A DNA stretch of 21,530 nt from CAYNXB01 sp964401045 (GCA_964401045.1 CAYNXB010000044.1:1-21530); one strand, 5' to 3'; counted from the first letter of the stretch, positions 12,628 to 21,106 are shown. The notes: a model not told the origin generated them from the sequence alone. Numbers and translations: made by a program.

Positions 12628-14910
12628 CTAAAACTTGTTGTCCTTCGGGAAGCCCTGCGGCGGGAGCCGACCAGCCGCGCCGCGCGCGACCTTCCACATG
12701 CCGATCTCGTTTTCGGTGCGGGTGCGCCCGCTTTCGCCGCCCATCGCCCAGCTCAACCCTTCGGCCAGCGTGAAGGTGGTCGCATCGCTCAGCCCGCCGT
12801 CGCGGTAGCGTTGCAGGGTTACGCCCTGCCCGCGCGCCATCTCAGGCAGTTCCTGCAGGTGGAACACCATCAGCTTGCGGTTCTCACCCACCACCGCGAC
12901 GTGATCGTGCCCGGCGCCGATCTCGCGCACTACGTTCAGCCGCACGTCGCCCCGCACGTTGACCACCTGGCGGCCCTTGCGGGTCTCGGCCAGCAGCTCG
13001 TCGGTCACGGCGACAAAGCCCTTGCCGCTGGTCGCCGCCAGCAGCAGCTTCGTTCCCGGCTTGTGCACCACCAGCGCTACGATGTTCGCTTCCGCCGGAA
13101 TGTCGAGCATCGTGCGGATCGGCTCGCCGAACCCGCGCGCGCCGGGCAGCTTGTCGGCCCCGAGGGTGTAGAATCGCCCATCGTCCGCCACGACCAGCAG
13201 CTTGTCGGTGGTTTGCGCGTGGATCACGGAGGCCGGCCCATCGCCTTCCTTGTATTTCCACTCCTGCTCGACGTGGCCCCTCGCCGCGCGAATCCAGCCC
13301 TTCGCCGAGAGGATCACCGTAACCGGCTCCTTCTCGATCATCGCGTCCATGCTGAACTCGACCGTGGGGGCGGCCTCGGCAATGGTCGTGCGCCGCCGGC
13401 CGATCGCTGTTTCCGGCCCGTAATGCTCGCGCATCGCGCGCAAGTCCTTCTTGAGGCGCGTGCGCTGGCGGGCTGGTGATTCGAGCAGCTTCTCCAGTTC
13501 CTCCTGCTCGGCGCGCAGACCTTCCAGCTCTTTCCTGAGCTGCATCTCCTCGAGCTTGCGCAAGCTGCGCAGCCGCATGTTGAGGATCGCCTCGGCCTGC
13601 CGGTCGGTGAGGCCGAACTCGGCCATCATCACCGGCTTCGGCTCGTCCTCGGTGCGGATGATCTCGATCACCCGGTCGAGGTTGAGGAACGCGATGATGT
13701 AGCCTTCGACCAGTTCCAGCCGCGCGGCGATCTGATCGAGCCGATGCTGGGTCCTGCGCTGGAGAATCTCGATCTGGTGGACCAGCCAGTTCTCGAGCAA
13801 CTCCTTGAGCCCCATGACCATCGGCGTGCGCTGCGCATTGAGCACGTTGAGGTTGAGCGAGAACCGGGTCTCGAGATCAGTGAGCTTGTAGAGGCTTTCC
13901 TTGAGCAGCTCGGGATCGACGTTGCGGCTCTTGGGCACGAACACGATGCGCACGTTCTCGTCGCTCTCGTCTCGCACGTCCTCCAGGATCGGCAGCTTCC
14001 GGTCGGCAATGGCCTGCGCGACCTGCTCGATCAGCTTGCCCTTCGGCACGCCGTAGGGAATTTCGGACAGCACAAGCTGCCACTGGCCGCCGCCGAGCCG
14101 CTCGATGCCGGCGTCGCGATCGTCCTCGTTGGCGACCTCGGCCGCATGGAACCGCCCGCGCACGCGGAAGCCCCCGCGCCCGGTTTCGTAGGCGGTCGAG
14201 ATCGCCTCGGCACTGTCGACCACCAGCCCGCCGGTGGCGAAGTCCGGCCCCCTGAACAGCTCCATCAGCCGCGCGTGTTCGACATGCGGGTTGTCGATCA
14301 GTTCGAGCGCGCAGTCGATTACCTCGGCGGCGTTGTGGCTCGGGATGCTGGTCGCCATGCCCACCGCGATGCCGCTGGCCCCGTTGGCGAGCAGGTTGGG
14401 GAACAGACCGGGGAATACCTCGGGCTCTTCCTCCTCGTTGTTGTAGGTCGGGACGAAATCGACCGTGCCCTGGTCGAGCCCGTCCATCAGCTCGATCGCG
14501 GTGCGGGTCAGGCGCGCCTCGGTATAGCGCTCGGCCGCGGCACCATCGCCGTCGATGTTGCCGAAATTCCCCTGCCCCTCGACCAGCGGGTAGCGCAGCG
14601 TGAACGGCTGGGCGAGGCGCACCAGCGCGTCATAGAGCGCAAGGTTGCCGTGCGGGTGGTACTTGCCCATCACATCGCCGGTGATGCGCGCGCACTTCTT
14701 GAACCCGCTGGCCGGATCGAGCTTGAGCCCGCGCATGCCCCACAGCAGCCGGCGGTGGACCGGCTTCAGCCCGTCGCGCAGATCGGGCAGCGAGCGCGCC
14801 GTGATCGTGGACAGCGCATAGACGAGATACCGTTCCGATAACGCGCTGTCGAACGGGGCATCGACGATCGCGTCGAACTCGTCTTTTCCGTCTTCGATGA
14901 TATCGACCAT
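12628..14910 (-). CDS. parC: DNA topoisomerase IV subunit A
   Basis: ParC is the breakage-reunion subunit that unlinks replicated chromosomes with ParE. The 760-residue length is normal for ParC and shorter than GyrA. RSLPDLRDGLKPVHRRLLWG (39-58) starts the winged-helix region, and catalytic Tyr129 is in AAERYTEARLT. The C-terminal part forms a beta-pinwheel with degenerate repeats and lacks the GyrA-box, which supports ParC over GyrA. In the quinolone-contact helix HPHGNLALYDA (85-95), Leu90 aligns with E. coli Ser80 and Asp94 with Glu84. No ribosome site is seen; CTAGG lies about 7-10 bases from the ATG. Confidence 0.93.
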   Translation of the reverse strand: MVDIIEDGKDEFDAIVDAPFDSALSERYLVYALSTITARSLPDLRDGLKPVHRRLLWGMRGLKLDPASGFKKCARITGDVMGKYHPHGNLALYDALVRLAQPFTLRYPLVEGQGNFGNIDGDGAAAERYTEARLTRTAIELMDGLDQGTVDFVPTYNNEEEEPEVFPGLFPNLLANGASGIAVGMATSIPSHNAAEVIDCALELIDNPHVEHARLMELFRGPDFATGGLVVDSAEAISTAYETGRGGFRVRGRFHAAEVANEDDRDAGIERLGGGQWQLVLSEIPYGVPKGKLIEQVAQAIADRKLPILEDVRDESDENVRIVFVPKSRNVDPELLKESLYKLTDLETRFSLNLNVLNAQRTPMVMGLKELLENWLVHQIEILQRRTQHRLDQIAARLELVEGYIIAFLNLDRVIEIIRTEDEPKPVMMAEFGLTDRQAEAILNMRLRSLRKLEEMQLRKELEGLRAEQEELEKLLESPARQRTRLKKDLRAMREHYGPETAIGRRRTTIAEAAPTVEFSMDAMIEKEPVTVILSAKGWIRAARGHVEQEWKYKEGDGPASVIHAQTTDKLLVVADDGRFYTLGADKLPGARGFGEPIRTMLDIPAEANIVALVVHKPGTKLLLAATSGKGFVAVTDELLAETRKGRQVVNVRGDVRLNVVREIGAGHDHVAVVGENRKLMVFHLQELPEMARGQGVTLQRYRDGGLSDATTFTLAEGLSWAMGGESGRTRTENEIGMWKVARGAAGRLPPQGFPKDNKF

Positions 14911-15009
14911 GCGCTTCGGCCTAGCAGCGGCACGGCTGGCGGGACAGGGCGGAACCGGCGCATTTCACGGCGATTTCCACGACGACGAATTCCACAGATG
15001 GAGGTCCCC

Positions 15010-15555
15010 ATGCCCAAACGCGTCCTGATCCTCGCCACCGACGGCTTCGAGCAGTCCGAACTGACCGGCCCGCGCGACCGGCTCGACCGGGCCGGCTTCG
15101 AAACCGTCATCACCAGCCCGAAGGATGGCGAGATAAGAGGCTGGCAGCACGGTGACTGGGGCGACACCGTCAAGGTCGACCTCGAACTCGATGAAGTGTC
15201 GGTCGGAGACTACGACGCGCTGCTGCTGCCCGGCGGGGTGATCAACCCCGACAAGCTGCGGATGGACGAAAAGGCGATAGCCTTGGTCAAGGCATTCGCC
15301 GAGAACGGCAAGCCGATCGCCGCGATCTGCCACGGCCCGTGGCTGCTCGCCGAAGCCGGACTGGTCGACGGCAAGACCGTGACCGGCTGGCCTTCCATCC
15401 GCACCGACCTAAAGAACGCCGGTGCCAACGTCGTCGACAAGGAAGTCGCGATCGACGGCAACCTCATCACCAGCCGCAAGCCGGATGATATCCCGGCATT
15501 CTCCGATGCCCTGGTCACGGCGTTGCAAGACGAGAATGTCGATGAGCCCGCCTAA
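15010..15555 (+). CDS. PfpI/DJ-1 family protein (YhbO-like)
   Basis: This 181-residue class-I glutamine-amidotransferase-like protein of the PfpI type has FEQSEL (13-18, with Glu14) and the nucleophile elbow AAICHGP (104-110) with Cys107-His108. Family members are described as stress proteases or glyoxalase/deglycase-type enzymes; the activity here cannot be decided. GGAGGT (15000-15005) precedes ATG 15010, so this start is chosen over ATG 14998, which overlaps that site. Its TAA shares CTAA with the TAG stop of the convergent methyltransferase. Confidence 0.9.
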   Translation: MPKRVLILATDGFEQSELTGPRDRLDRAGFETVITSPKDGEIRGWQHGDWGDTVKVDLELDEVSVGDYDALLLPGGVINPDKLRMDEKAIALVKAFAENGKPIAAICHGPWLLAEAGLVDGKTVTGWPSIRTDLKNAGANVVDKEVAIDGNLITSRKPDDIPAFSDALVTALQDENVDEPA

Positions 15556-16679
15556 GCCGTCCGCGTGATCAGGTAGCTCTCGTCACAGAACCACAGCCCG
15601 CCGTGCTTCTTGAGCGCGGCGCGCGTGCCGTCGAGATAGGCGGAGGTGGTCATGGCCTGGGCAAGACGTTCGTCCTCGATCTGGGCGACGTAGGTAGCGG
15701 CATTCCACGCGGCGAGCAGGGTCGAGGTGCCGATCATTGCCTCCTCGGCGTCGATCTCGTCGGGCAGCGTGTGCATGTGATAGCGGAACAACGCCTGCTT
15801 GTCCGGCAGCGGATCGAATGTGAAGTTCCTCGCCTCGGATCCGAGCGCTTCGCGAGTCGCTTCGAGCAGCTCGCGACGCGAGCCGGTGAATGGATCTTCC
15901 TCAGGCCAGACGTGCTGCACGATTTCGAGCCCCGGATCGCCGCCGGCCGAATGGATGCCGAGCAATCGCCCACCGGGCCGCAGGGCGCGGGCCATCGGTG
16001 CAATCACCCTCCCGGCCTTGAACTTCGTTTCGGCGCGCAGGCGGTAGGGCTGGCTGGCGAGCACGAGATCGTAGTCGGCCCGCCCCTCCCCCGTCCGCGG
16101 GATCACCCGGTCGAGGATAAAGCGGCAGTCGTGGCGGTAGATCACCACCACCGTCGGCGTCTCGGGCAGCAGCACCCCGCTTTTCTCGCTGACCTTGGTG
16201 CGCCAGTGCTCGGCCATGAAATCGTGGAGGTCGAGGATCTGGCGTTCGAATTCGGCCGCGGTCGAACCGGTGAGCGCAACCTCGTGCCACACTACGTCAT
16301 CCACCGCGCCGGGCTTATGGCGCGCCATCCACGGCGCGTCGGCATAGGGCAGGTTGGTGACCGCGAGCACCGTCTCGGGATGCTCGAAAAAGCGGTCGGG
16401 CATCTTGTCGAGCGTCAGGCGGATATCCTCGAGGCTGATCTCCTTGGCGCCGATGTAGAACGGCATGCGCTCGAACTTGCGGTGCATCATGCGCAGGAAG
16501 CGCGCGAGCACGGTGCCGTCGCCCACGCCGGCGTCGAAAAAGCGCAAGGCCGGCGGCTGCGGATCGAGCGCATCGAGCTCGCGCGCCAACCGCTCGGCAA
16601 TCACCGCCTTCTCCGAGCAGGTGTTGACGAACATCAGGTACTTCTGGCGATTGTCGTAGAAGCGGAAGTTCTGCTTCAT
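15552..16679 (-). CDS. Uncharacterised class I SAM-dependent methyltransferase
   Basis: From ATG 16679 the protein has 375 residues and begins MKQNFRFYDNRQKYLMFVNT. RFFDAGVGDGTVLARFL (46-62) is a class I SAM-binding motif I, and TNLPY (108-112) resembles the NPPY-type catalytic motif of N-methyltransferases. IAPMARALRPGGRLLGIHS is the usual motif following the catalytic strand. The C-terminal third matches nothing I recognise. A purine-rich GAGGGGAGGGGG precedes the ATG; a GTG at 16697 would add six residues. It starts 26 bases downstream of the ferredoxin stop on the same strand, so it may share that operon. The substrate is unknown. Confidence 0.8.
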   Translation of the reverse strand: MKQNFRFYDNRQKYLMFVNTCSEKAVIAERLARELDALDPQPPALRFFDAGVGDGTVLARFLRMMHRKFERMPFYIGAKEISLEDIRLTLDKMPDRFFEHPETVLAVTNLPYADAPWMARHKPGAVDDVVWHEVALTGSTAAEFERQILDLHDFMAEHWRTKVSEKSGVLLPETPTVVVIYRHDCRFILDRVIPRTGEGRADYDLVLASQPYRLRAETKFKAGRVIAPMARALRPGGRLLGIHSAGGDPGLEIVQHVWPEEDPFTGSRRELLEATREALGSEARNFTFDPLPDKQALFRYHMHTLPDEIDAEEAMIGTSTLLAAWNAATYVAQIEDERLAQAMTTSAYLDGTRAALKKHGGLWFCDESYLITRTA

Positions 16680-16705
16680 TGTGCCCCCTCCCCTCACCCG
16701 CTTCT

Positions 16706-17038
16706 TCAGAAGCGTTGCGCGTCATGGCTCTCCACCGGAACCCTTACTTCGAGCCCGTCGAGTTCGGACGATAGCACGATTTGGCACGAAAGGCGGCTCG
16801 TGCGCACTGCGCCAGCGGCGAGGTCGAGCATGTCCTCCTCTTCCTCGCTAGCGGGCTTGAGCCGATCGAACCATTCGCGCGCGACAATCACATGGCAGGT
16901 CGAGCACGCCATCTGCCCTTCGCAAGTGCCTTCGAGCGGCATCCCGGCGGCTTGCCCCACTTCGAGCAGCGACACGCCTTCGGCGCCCTCGGCATCAACC
17001 TCGCCGCGGTCGCGGGTGACGAAGCGGACCTTGACCAT
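16706..17038 (-). CDS. [2Fe-2S] ferredoxin, adrenodoxin/ISC type
   Basis: This 110-residue plant/vertebrate-type ferredoxin has cluster ligands Cys39, Cys45, Cys48 and Cys85. The C-x5-C-x2-C-x36-C spacing is that of adrenodoxin-like and Isc ferredoxins. CEGQMACSTCHVIV is the core loop, and EEEEDMLD (65-72) is the acidic partner-binding helix seen in this group. Its ATG overlaps the TGA of the cysteine desulfurase by one base (TGATG), implying translational coupling. It may supply electrons for Fe-S assembly or to a P450 or hydroxylase; the desulfurase context favours assembly. Confidence 0.92.
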   Translation of the reverse strand: MVKVRFVTRDRGEVDAEGAEGVSLLEVGQAAGMPLEGTCEGQMACSTCHVIVAREWFDRLKPASEEEEDMLDLAAGAVRTSRLSCQIVLSSELDGLEVRVPVESHDAQRF

Positions 17039-18129
17039 CAGACGCCCTGCGCCGCCGCGCCCGCGTTGAGCAGTTCGGCGGCGCGCTCGATGTCGTCCAT
17101 CGTGGTGTAGCGGCCGAAGCCGAGGCGGATCGAACTTTTCGCGTCTTCCCGCGAGAGGCCGAGCGCAGCGAGGATGCGGCTCGGCATCTTCGCTTCGCTG
17201 GCGCAAGCCGACCCGGCCGAGAAGCACACCTCGCGCACGTCGCTCATCAACCGTGCGACATCGAGGCCGGTGCGGCGGATGCTGAGGTTGCCGCGATGGC
17301 GCAGCGTGGCGCTGCCATTGAGTGCCCACGCGGCGAACAATTCCCGCGCGCGCGTCCACAGCGCGTCGATGTGGGCGGAATCTTCCTCGCGGTGGTCGAC
17401 CATTGCCTGCGCCGCCGCGCCAAAGCCGGCACAGAGCGCCGGGCTGAGCGTGCCCGAGCGCAGGCCCGCTTCCTGCCCGCCGCCAGTGATGACCGGCTCA
17501 AGCGCGACGCCGTCGCGAACCCACAGCGCGCCAACGCCCTTGGGGCCATAGATCTTGTGGCCGGTGATCGCGATCATATCCGCATTCGCGGGCGGCTCGC
17601 ACTTGCCCGCACCCTGCACCGCGTCGCACAGGAAGAGCGCGCCCACCCGGTGCGCCGCCTCGCCGATTTCTTCGACCGGCTGGACGGTGCCGATCTCGTT
17701 GTTGACCTGCATCACCGCGACCAGTCCCGTGCCGGCGGCAAGGTTCGGTTGCGACGCGGCGACGCCCTCGGCATCGATGGAGAGGATCGTAACCTCGGCG
17801 CTCACCGCCTCGACGGTGCGCAGGACCGCCGAATGCTCGATCGCCGAAAGCGCCATTGGTGCACCCATGCGGCCCGCCTCGCTGCCCCGGATCGCGAGGT
17901 TGATCGCCTCGGTGGCGCTGCCGGTGAAGATCACCTGCCCGCCCGGCGGAAACAGCGCGGCGACTTGATCGCGCGCGACTTCGACCGCCACTGCCGCCTG
18001 CCGCCCGAGCCGGTGCGAGGAATGGGGATTGCCGAAACCGTCCCCCTCCGCCCCCCCGAGCCACCGCAGCATGGCATCGCGCGCCTCGGGCGCGAGCGGG
18101 GTGGTTGCCTGGTTGTCGAGATAGATCAC
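17038..18129 (-). CDS. Cysteine desulfurase (NifS/IscS-like), second copy
   Basis: A PLP enzyme that takes sulfur from cysteine for Fe-S clusters and thio-cofactors. From GTG 18129 it has 363 residues and begins MIYLDNQATTPLAPEARDAM. It has His99 (IEHS), QVNNEIG (141-147), PLP-Lys192 (GHKIYGPKG) and catalytic Cys309 (SAGSACASE) on a short class-I-like loop. The GTG overlaps the upstream TGA as GTGA; ATG 18150 would add seven residues and overlap the upstream gene by 25 bases. It lies between a second desulfurase and the ferredoxin, all coupled by overlaps. Confidence 0.92.
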   Translation of the reverse strand: MIYLDNQATTPLAPEARDAMLRWLGGAEGDGFGNPHSSHRLGRQAAVAVEVARDQVAALFPPGGQVIFTGSATEAINLAIRGSEAGRMGAPMALSAIEHSAVLRTVEAVSAEVTILSIDAEGVAASQPNLAAGTGLVAVMQVNNEIGTVQPVEEIGEAAHRVGALFLCDAVQGAGKCEPPANADMIAITGHKIYGPKGVGALWVRDGVALEPVITGGGQEAGLRSGTLSPALCAGFGAAAQAMVDHREEDSAHIDALWTRARELFAAWALNGSATLRHRGNLSIRRTGLDVARLMSDVREVCFSAGSACASEAKMPSRILAALGLSREDAKSSIRLGFGRYTTMDDIERAAELLNAGAAAQGV

Positions 18130-19178
18130 GCCGCGCCTAAATCCTGCCATGCTTCGCAGAACGCGTTAAGCTCCGCCTGGGTCGTGTTCCAGCCAATACT
18201 CACGCGAATCGCGCGGCCCGCCGTACCCTCGTCGATACCGAATGCCTCCAGCGCTCGGCTGCGCTTGAGCGTGCCCGAGGAGCACGCGCTCCCCGCCGAG
18301 ATCGCGAAGCCCATCGCATCGAGCCTGATCAGCAGTGCGGCGGCGCTGAGCCGCTCATGTGCGACCGCGAGGATGTGCGAACATTGTGGGCCCAGGCGCA
18401 GCACCTCGCCACCCCGGCGCACGAGATCCCTGAACTCGAACCGGTCAGGATAGGACGTCGGCCAGCTCTCGATCCCGCCCGCTTCGAGCGCGGCGGCGAA
18501 GCCGAGCACGGCGGGCAGGTTCTCCGTCCCCGGGCGATAGCCCCGCTCCTGCCCCCCGCTTGGTTCGAGCATGGCGAAATCGCGCACCAGCAGCGCCCCG
18601 GTCCCGATCGGCCCGCCGAGCTTGTGCGCCGAGACGACGATCATGTCCGCATCGGGCAGCGGCAAGCGCCCCGCCGATTGCGAACAGTCGGCAAGAAACA
18701 GCCCACCCGCGCCGCGCACGCGCATGACGATACTTGCATCGTCATGCGGCAGCAGCACGGTGCCGGTTTCCGAGTTGATCGATTGGACCGCGACGACCGC
18801 CCGTCCGGGCTCTGCCAAGGCGCTGTCCAGTGCGGCGAGATCGACGGCGCCTTCGGAAATCGGCAGGACACCCGCGCCCGGAGCCGCGCGAAATACCGAA
18901 TCGTGCTCGACCGCGCTCACCAGCCGCCGTTCGGCCTTGGCCTGGCCGAGCCCGATCGCCAGCGCTTCGCTCGCGCCAGAGGTGAAGATGACTTCCCCTT
19001 CCCAGCCGAGCGCCGCTTTGACGCGCGCCCGGGCATCCTCAAGCGCGGCCCTCGCCGCTCGCCCCTCGGCATGCGGACTCGACGGATTGGCCCAGGTCCG
19101 GAATCCGCGCCGCATCGCTTCGGCTGCTTCGGGCCGCAACGGCGTGGTCGCGGCGTGATCGAGATATATGCGGGTCAT
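18126..19178 (-). CDS. Cysteine desulfurase (NifS-like), first copy
   Basis: From ATG 19178 the protein has 350 residues and begins MTRIYLDHAATTPLRPEAAE. PLP-Lys186 (SAHKLGGPIG), His92 (VEHDS), Asp164/Gln167 and catalytic Cys299 (SAGSACSSG) are present. The QVNNEIG motif of the second copy is replaced by QSINSETG, so the two are clearly diverged rather than a recent duplication. In sphingomonads and Caulobacter such desulfurases lie at the front of suf-type Fe-S assembly clusters beside an alpha/beta hydrolase gene, as here. sufB, sufC and sufD are not in the window. The ribosome site is weak. Confidence 0.92.
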   Translation of the reverse strand: MTRIYLDHAATTPLRPEAAEAMRRGFRTWANPSSPHAEGRAARAALEDARARVKAALGWEGEVIFTSGASEALAIGLGQAKAERRLVSAVEHDSVFRAAPGAGVLPISEGAVDLAALDSALAEPGRAVVAVQSINSETGTVLLPHDDASIVMRVRGAGGLFLADCSQSAGRLPLPDADMIVVSAHKLGGPIGTGALLVRDFAMLEPSGGQERGYRPGTENLPAVLGFAAALEAGGIESWPTSYPDRFEFRDLVRRGGEVLRLGPQCSHILAVAHERLSAAALLIRLDAMGFAISAGSACSSGTLKRSRALEAFGIDEGTAGRAIRVSIGWNTTQAELNAFCEAWQDLGAA

Positions 19179-19188
19179 TCCGTGGGAA

Positions 19189-19216
19189 TTGCGAAAAAGG
19201 GACAGCAACCTATATA
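19189..19216 (+). promoter_or_regulatory. Candidate promoter for the alpha/beta hydrolase gene
   Basis: TTGCGA (19189-19194), a 16-base spacer and TATATA (19211-19216) lie 65 bases before the hydrolase ATG, in the divergent gap with the desulfurase operon. Confidence 0.35.
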
Positions 19217-19280
19217 GCCGCCAACTTCCGCGCGCCAGCCGCGCACGTGCCGCATCCCATTCGAAAGTTCCGACAAGCCT

Positions 19281-19937
19281 ATGCCATCAGTCATTTTTCC
19301 CGGACCCGAAGGTCGCCTGGAAGGCCGCTTCTCCCCCGCTCCGCGTCCGCGCGCGCCCGTGGCTATGATCCTCCATCCGCATTCGCAGGGGGGCGGCACG
19401 ATGAATGACCGCATCGTGCAACAGCTCTACAAGACCTTCACTGACCGCGGCTTCGCAACTTTGCGGTTCAATTTCCGCGGCGTCGGCCGCAGTCAGGGTA
19501 GCTTCGACAACGGCATCGGTGAGCTCTCCGACGCGGCCTCCGCGCTCGACTGGGTCCAGGCGATCCATCCGGAAGCGCAGACGACCTGGATTGCGGGTGT
19601 CAGCTTCGGCGCGCTGATCGGCATGCAGTTGCTGATGCGCCGCCCGGAGATCCGCGGCTTCATCTCGATCGCCCCGCCGGCGAACATGTACGATTTCTCG
19701 TTCCTCGCGCCTTGCCCTGCGTCGGGCATCTTCATCCAGGGCGCGGCGGATACCGTGGTGCAGCCGATCGCCGTGCAGAAGCTGGTCGACAAGCTGCGCA
19801 CGCAGAAGCACATCACGATCCATCACGAGGAAATCCCCCGCGCCAACCACTTCTTCGAGAACGAGATCGAGGAACTGATGAACGCGACCAACAACTACCT
19901 CGATTTCCGGCTTTCGCCCGATTGCCCGATCAAGTGA
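19281..19937 (+). CDS. Alpha/beta hydrolase
   Basis: This 218-residue protein of the small dienelactone-hydrolase-like/COG2945 type has an oxyanion region HPHSQGGGTMNDR (32-44) and FNFRGVGRSQGSFD (63-76). The nucleophile elbow GVSFG carries Ser108, with acid Asp157 (QGAADTVV) and His190 (RANHFF). Substrate is unknown. It is transcribed divergently from the cysteine desulfurases, a neighbourhood kept in several alphaproteobacterial Fe-S assembly clusters. The last residues (SPDCPIK) are short and unremarkable. Confidence 0.88.
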   Translation: MPSVIFPGPEGRLEGRFSPAPRPRAPVAMILHPHSQGGGTMNDRIVQQLYKTFTDRGFATLRFNFRGVGRSQGSFDNGIGELSDAASALDWVQAIHPEAQTTWIAGVSFGALIGMQLLMRRPEIRGFISIAPPANMYDFSFLAPCPASGIFIQGAADTVVQPIAVQKLVDKLRTQKHITIHHEEIPRANHFFENEIEELMNATNNYLDFRLSPDCPIK

Positions 19938-19945
19938 GATAACCT

Positions 19946-19965
19946 GCCGCGCGGCATCGCGCGGC
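19946..19965 (+). terminator. Strong GC hairpin after the hydrolase gene
   Basis: GCCGCGCG (19946-19953), loop GCAT, CGCGCGGC (19958-19965) is a perfect 8-base-pair stem starting 9 bases after the stop. No T-run follows, so it is a candidate terminator only. Confidence 0.45.
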
Positions 19966-19990
19966 GAGTTGTCACGTTCTCCCCTGAAGC

Positions 19991-20014
19991 CTCTGCGGCT
20001 TCGCACCTCCGCGA
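19991..20014. repeat. Degenerate period-8 repeat related to 5462-5485
   Basis: Three contiguous 8-base units read CTCTGCGG, CTTCGCAC, CTCCGCGA. The last unit is identical to the last unit at 5478-5485. It lies in the 227-base gap between the hydrolase and TonB-like genes, which holds no convincing gene. TCTTCGCGCTCC at about 20032-20043 may be a further trace. Confidence 0.5.
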
Positions 20015-20118
20015 GCGCCTGGTCTTCCTTAGTCTTCGCGCTCCTTTGCGCAGACAGGCCCGGCTCGCCTCCGCCAGCGCTGAATCCCGCGCAAGCATAA
20101 GCTTGCCAACGTCGATCA

Positions 20119-20150
20119 ATCGTGAGACGATATAGTATACCATAAAAAGA
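20119..20150. promoter_or_regulatory. AT-rich control region of the TonB-like gene
   Basis: An inverted repeat ATCGT-GAG-ACGAT (20119-20131) runs into TATAGTATAC (20131-20140) and an A-run. This AT pocket stands out from the GC-rich surroundings, just upstream of the AGGAG ribosome site. TATAGT may be a -10, but no well-spaced -35 was found. Confidence 0.35.
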
Positions 20151-20164
20151 GAGGAGCTGTTTCA

Positions 20165-20821
20165 ATGGCCTATCTCGACACCCAACCCCTGGGCCGCCGG
20201 CTCGCAAGCCTTGGCACCGCCGGCATCATCGAGCTGGCGATCGGTACTGCATTGATTGCCGGTCTGTCGGTTACCATCGTTCCACGCGAGAGCGCGCCGC
20301 AAATCAAGGCGACCAATATTCCCGACACGGTCCCGCCATCGCCCGAGCCACAGGCGAGCGCGATGCCGATCGATACCGTGCCGACCGCGCCCGAGCCGCG
20401 GATCGATGTGCGCGACACCCCCACGGTGCTGCCCAGCCCCACCACCAGCGAAGCATGGTGGGAATCCACCGCCACGAGAATGGACCCCGGCCCCACACCC
20501 ACCATAGAGCCGAGCCCGCGCATCCTGCCCGCGTCGCCGAAACCGGCAAACAATCCTGCAAGCTGGATCACGACCCGCGATTACCCGGCGCGCGACTTGC
20601 GCGAAGGAAACCAGGGGACAACGCGCTTCCGCGTGGTCGTCGGCAGCGACGGACGGGCGAAGGCATGCGAATTGACCGGATCGAGCGGCTCGGCCTCGCT
20701 CGATAAAGCGGCGTGTGACAACGTCATGCGGCGCGCGAGGTTCGAAGCCGCCACAGATGAAACGGGCGCCAAGGTCGTTGGAACCTACGCCAGTTCGGTG
20801 AGATGGCAGATTCCGCGCTGA
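20165..20821 (+). CDS. TonB-like energy transducer protein
   Basis: This 218-residue protein has one N-terminal membrane span (about 16-38, GTAGIIELAIGTALIAGLSV). A Pro-rich periplasmic linker (about 50-135, many PEP and PSP elements) follows. The C-terminal TonB-like domain (about 138-218) has YPARDLREGNQGTTRFRVVV, a CELTGSSGSASLDKAAC stretch and RARFEAA. TonB couples the proton gradient to outer-membrane receptors; no ExbB/ExbD or receptor gene is nearby, so it may be an accessory TonB. AGGAG lies about 8 bases before the ATG. Its stop is 3 bases from the convergent small-protein stop. Confidence 0.88.
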   Translation: MAYLDTQPLGRRLASLGTAGIIELAIGTALIAGLSVTIVPRESAPQIKATNIPDTVPPSPEPQASAMPIDTVPTAPEPRIDVRDTPTVLPSPTTSEAWWESTATRMDPGPTPTIEPSPRILPASPKPANNPASWITTRDYPARDLREGNQGTTRFRVVVGSDGRAKACELTGSSGSASLDKAACDNVMRRARFEAATDETGAKVVGTYASSVRWQIPR

Positions 20822-20824
20822 GGG

Positions 20825-21034
20825 TCAGTCGCGGCTGAGCTCGGCGGCCTTGTCGATCGGGACGCCGCCTGATTGGTCGGGAAGCGTCCAGATCGCGATG
20901 TTGATCAGCATCACCACCGCCAGCAGCAACATCAGCCCTGCCTGTTTCCTTGCCCGCAGCTTGACCCACAGGAATGCGGCCCCGGCAATCAACGCCAGCG
21001 CCGCAAGCATCACCACCGAAAGGATCGTCTCCAT
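20825..21034 (-). CDS. Small two-helix membrane protein, unknown function
   Basis: A 69-residue protein has two hydrophobic helices (about 4-25, VVMLAALALIAGAAFLWV, and 32-51, AGLMLLLAVVMLINIAIW), separated by a basic turn KLRARKQ and followed by a polar tail. The positive turn suggests a cytoplasmic loop. I recognise no named family. No ribosome site precedes the ATG; instead a hairpin GCCGAC (21037-21042)/GTCGGC (21049-21054) lies immediately upstream. A 14-base palindrome sits about 73 bases upstream of the start. Confidence 0.7.
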   Translation of the reverse strand: METILSVVMLAALALIAGAAFLWVKLRARKQAGLMLLLAVVMLINIAIWTLPDQSGGVPIDKAAELSRD

Positions 21035-21106
21035 GCGCCGACCATGGCGTCGGCATCCGTGATCGGCAAGGCCATCCCGGTGCGCGCAGCTAACACTGCT
21101 TACTCA

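Noticed and set aside
12628..14910. Gyrase subunit A instead of ParC
   Set aside because: The length (760 residues) and the missing GyrA-box in the C-terminal pinwheel favour ParC.
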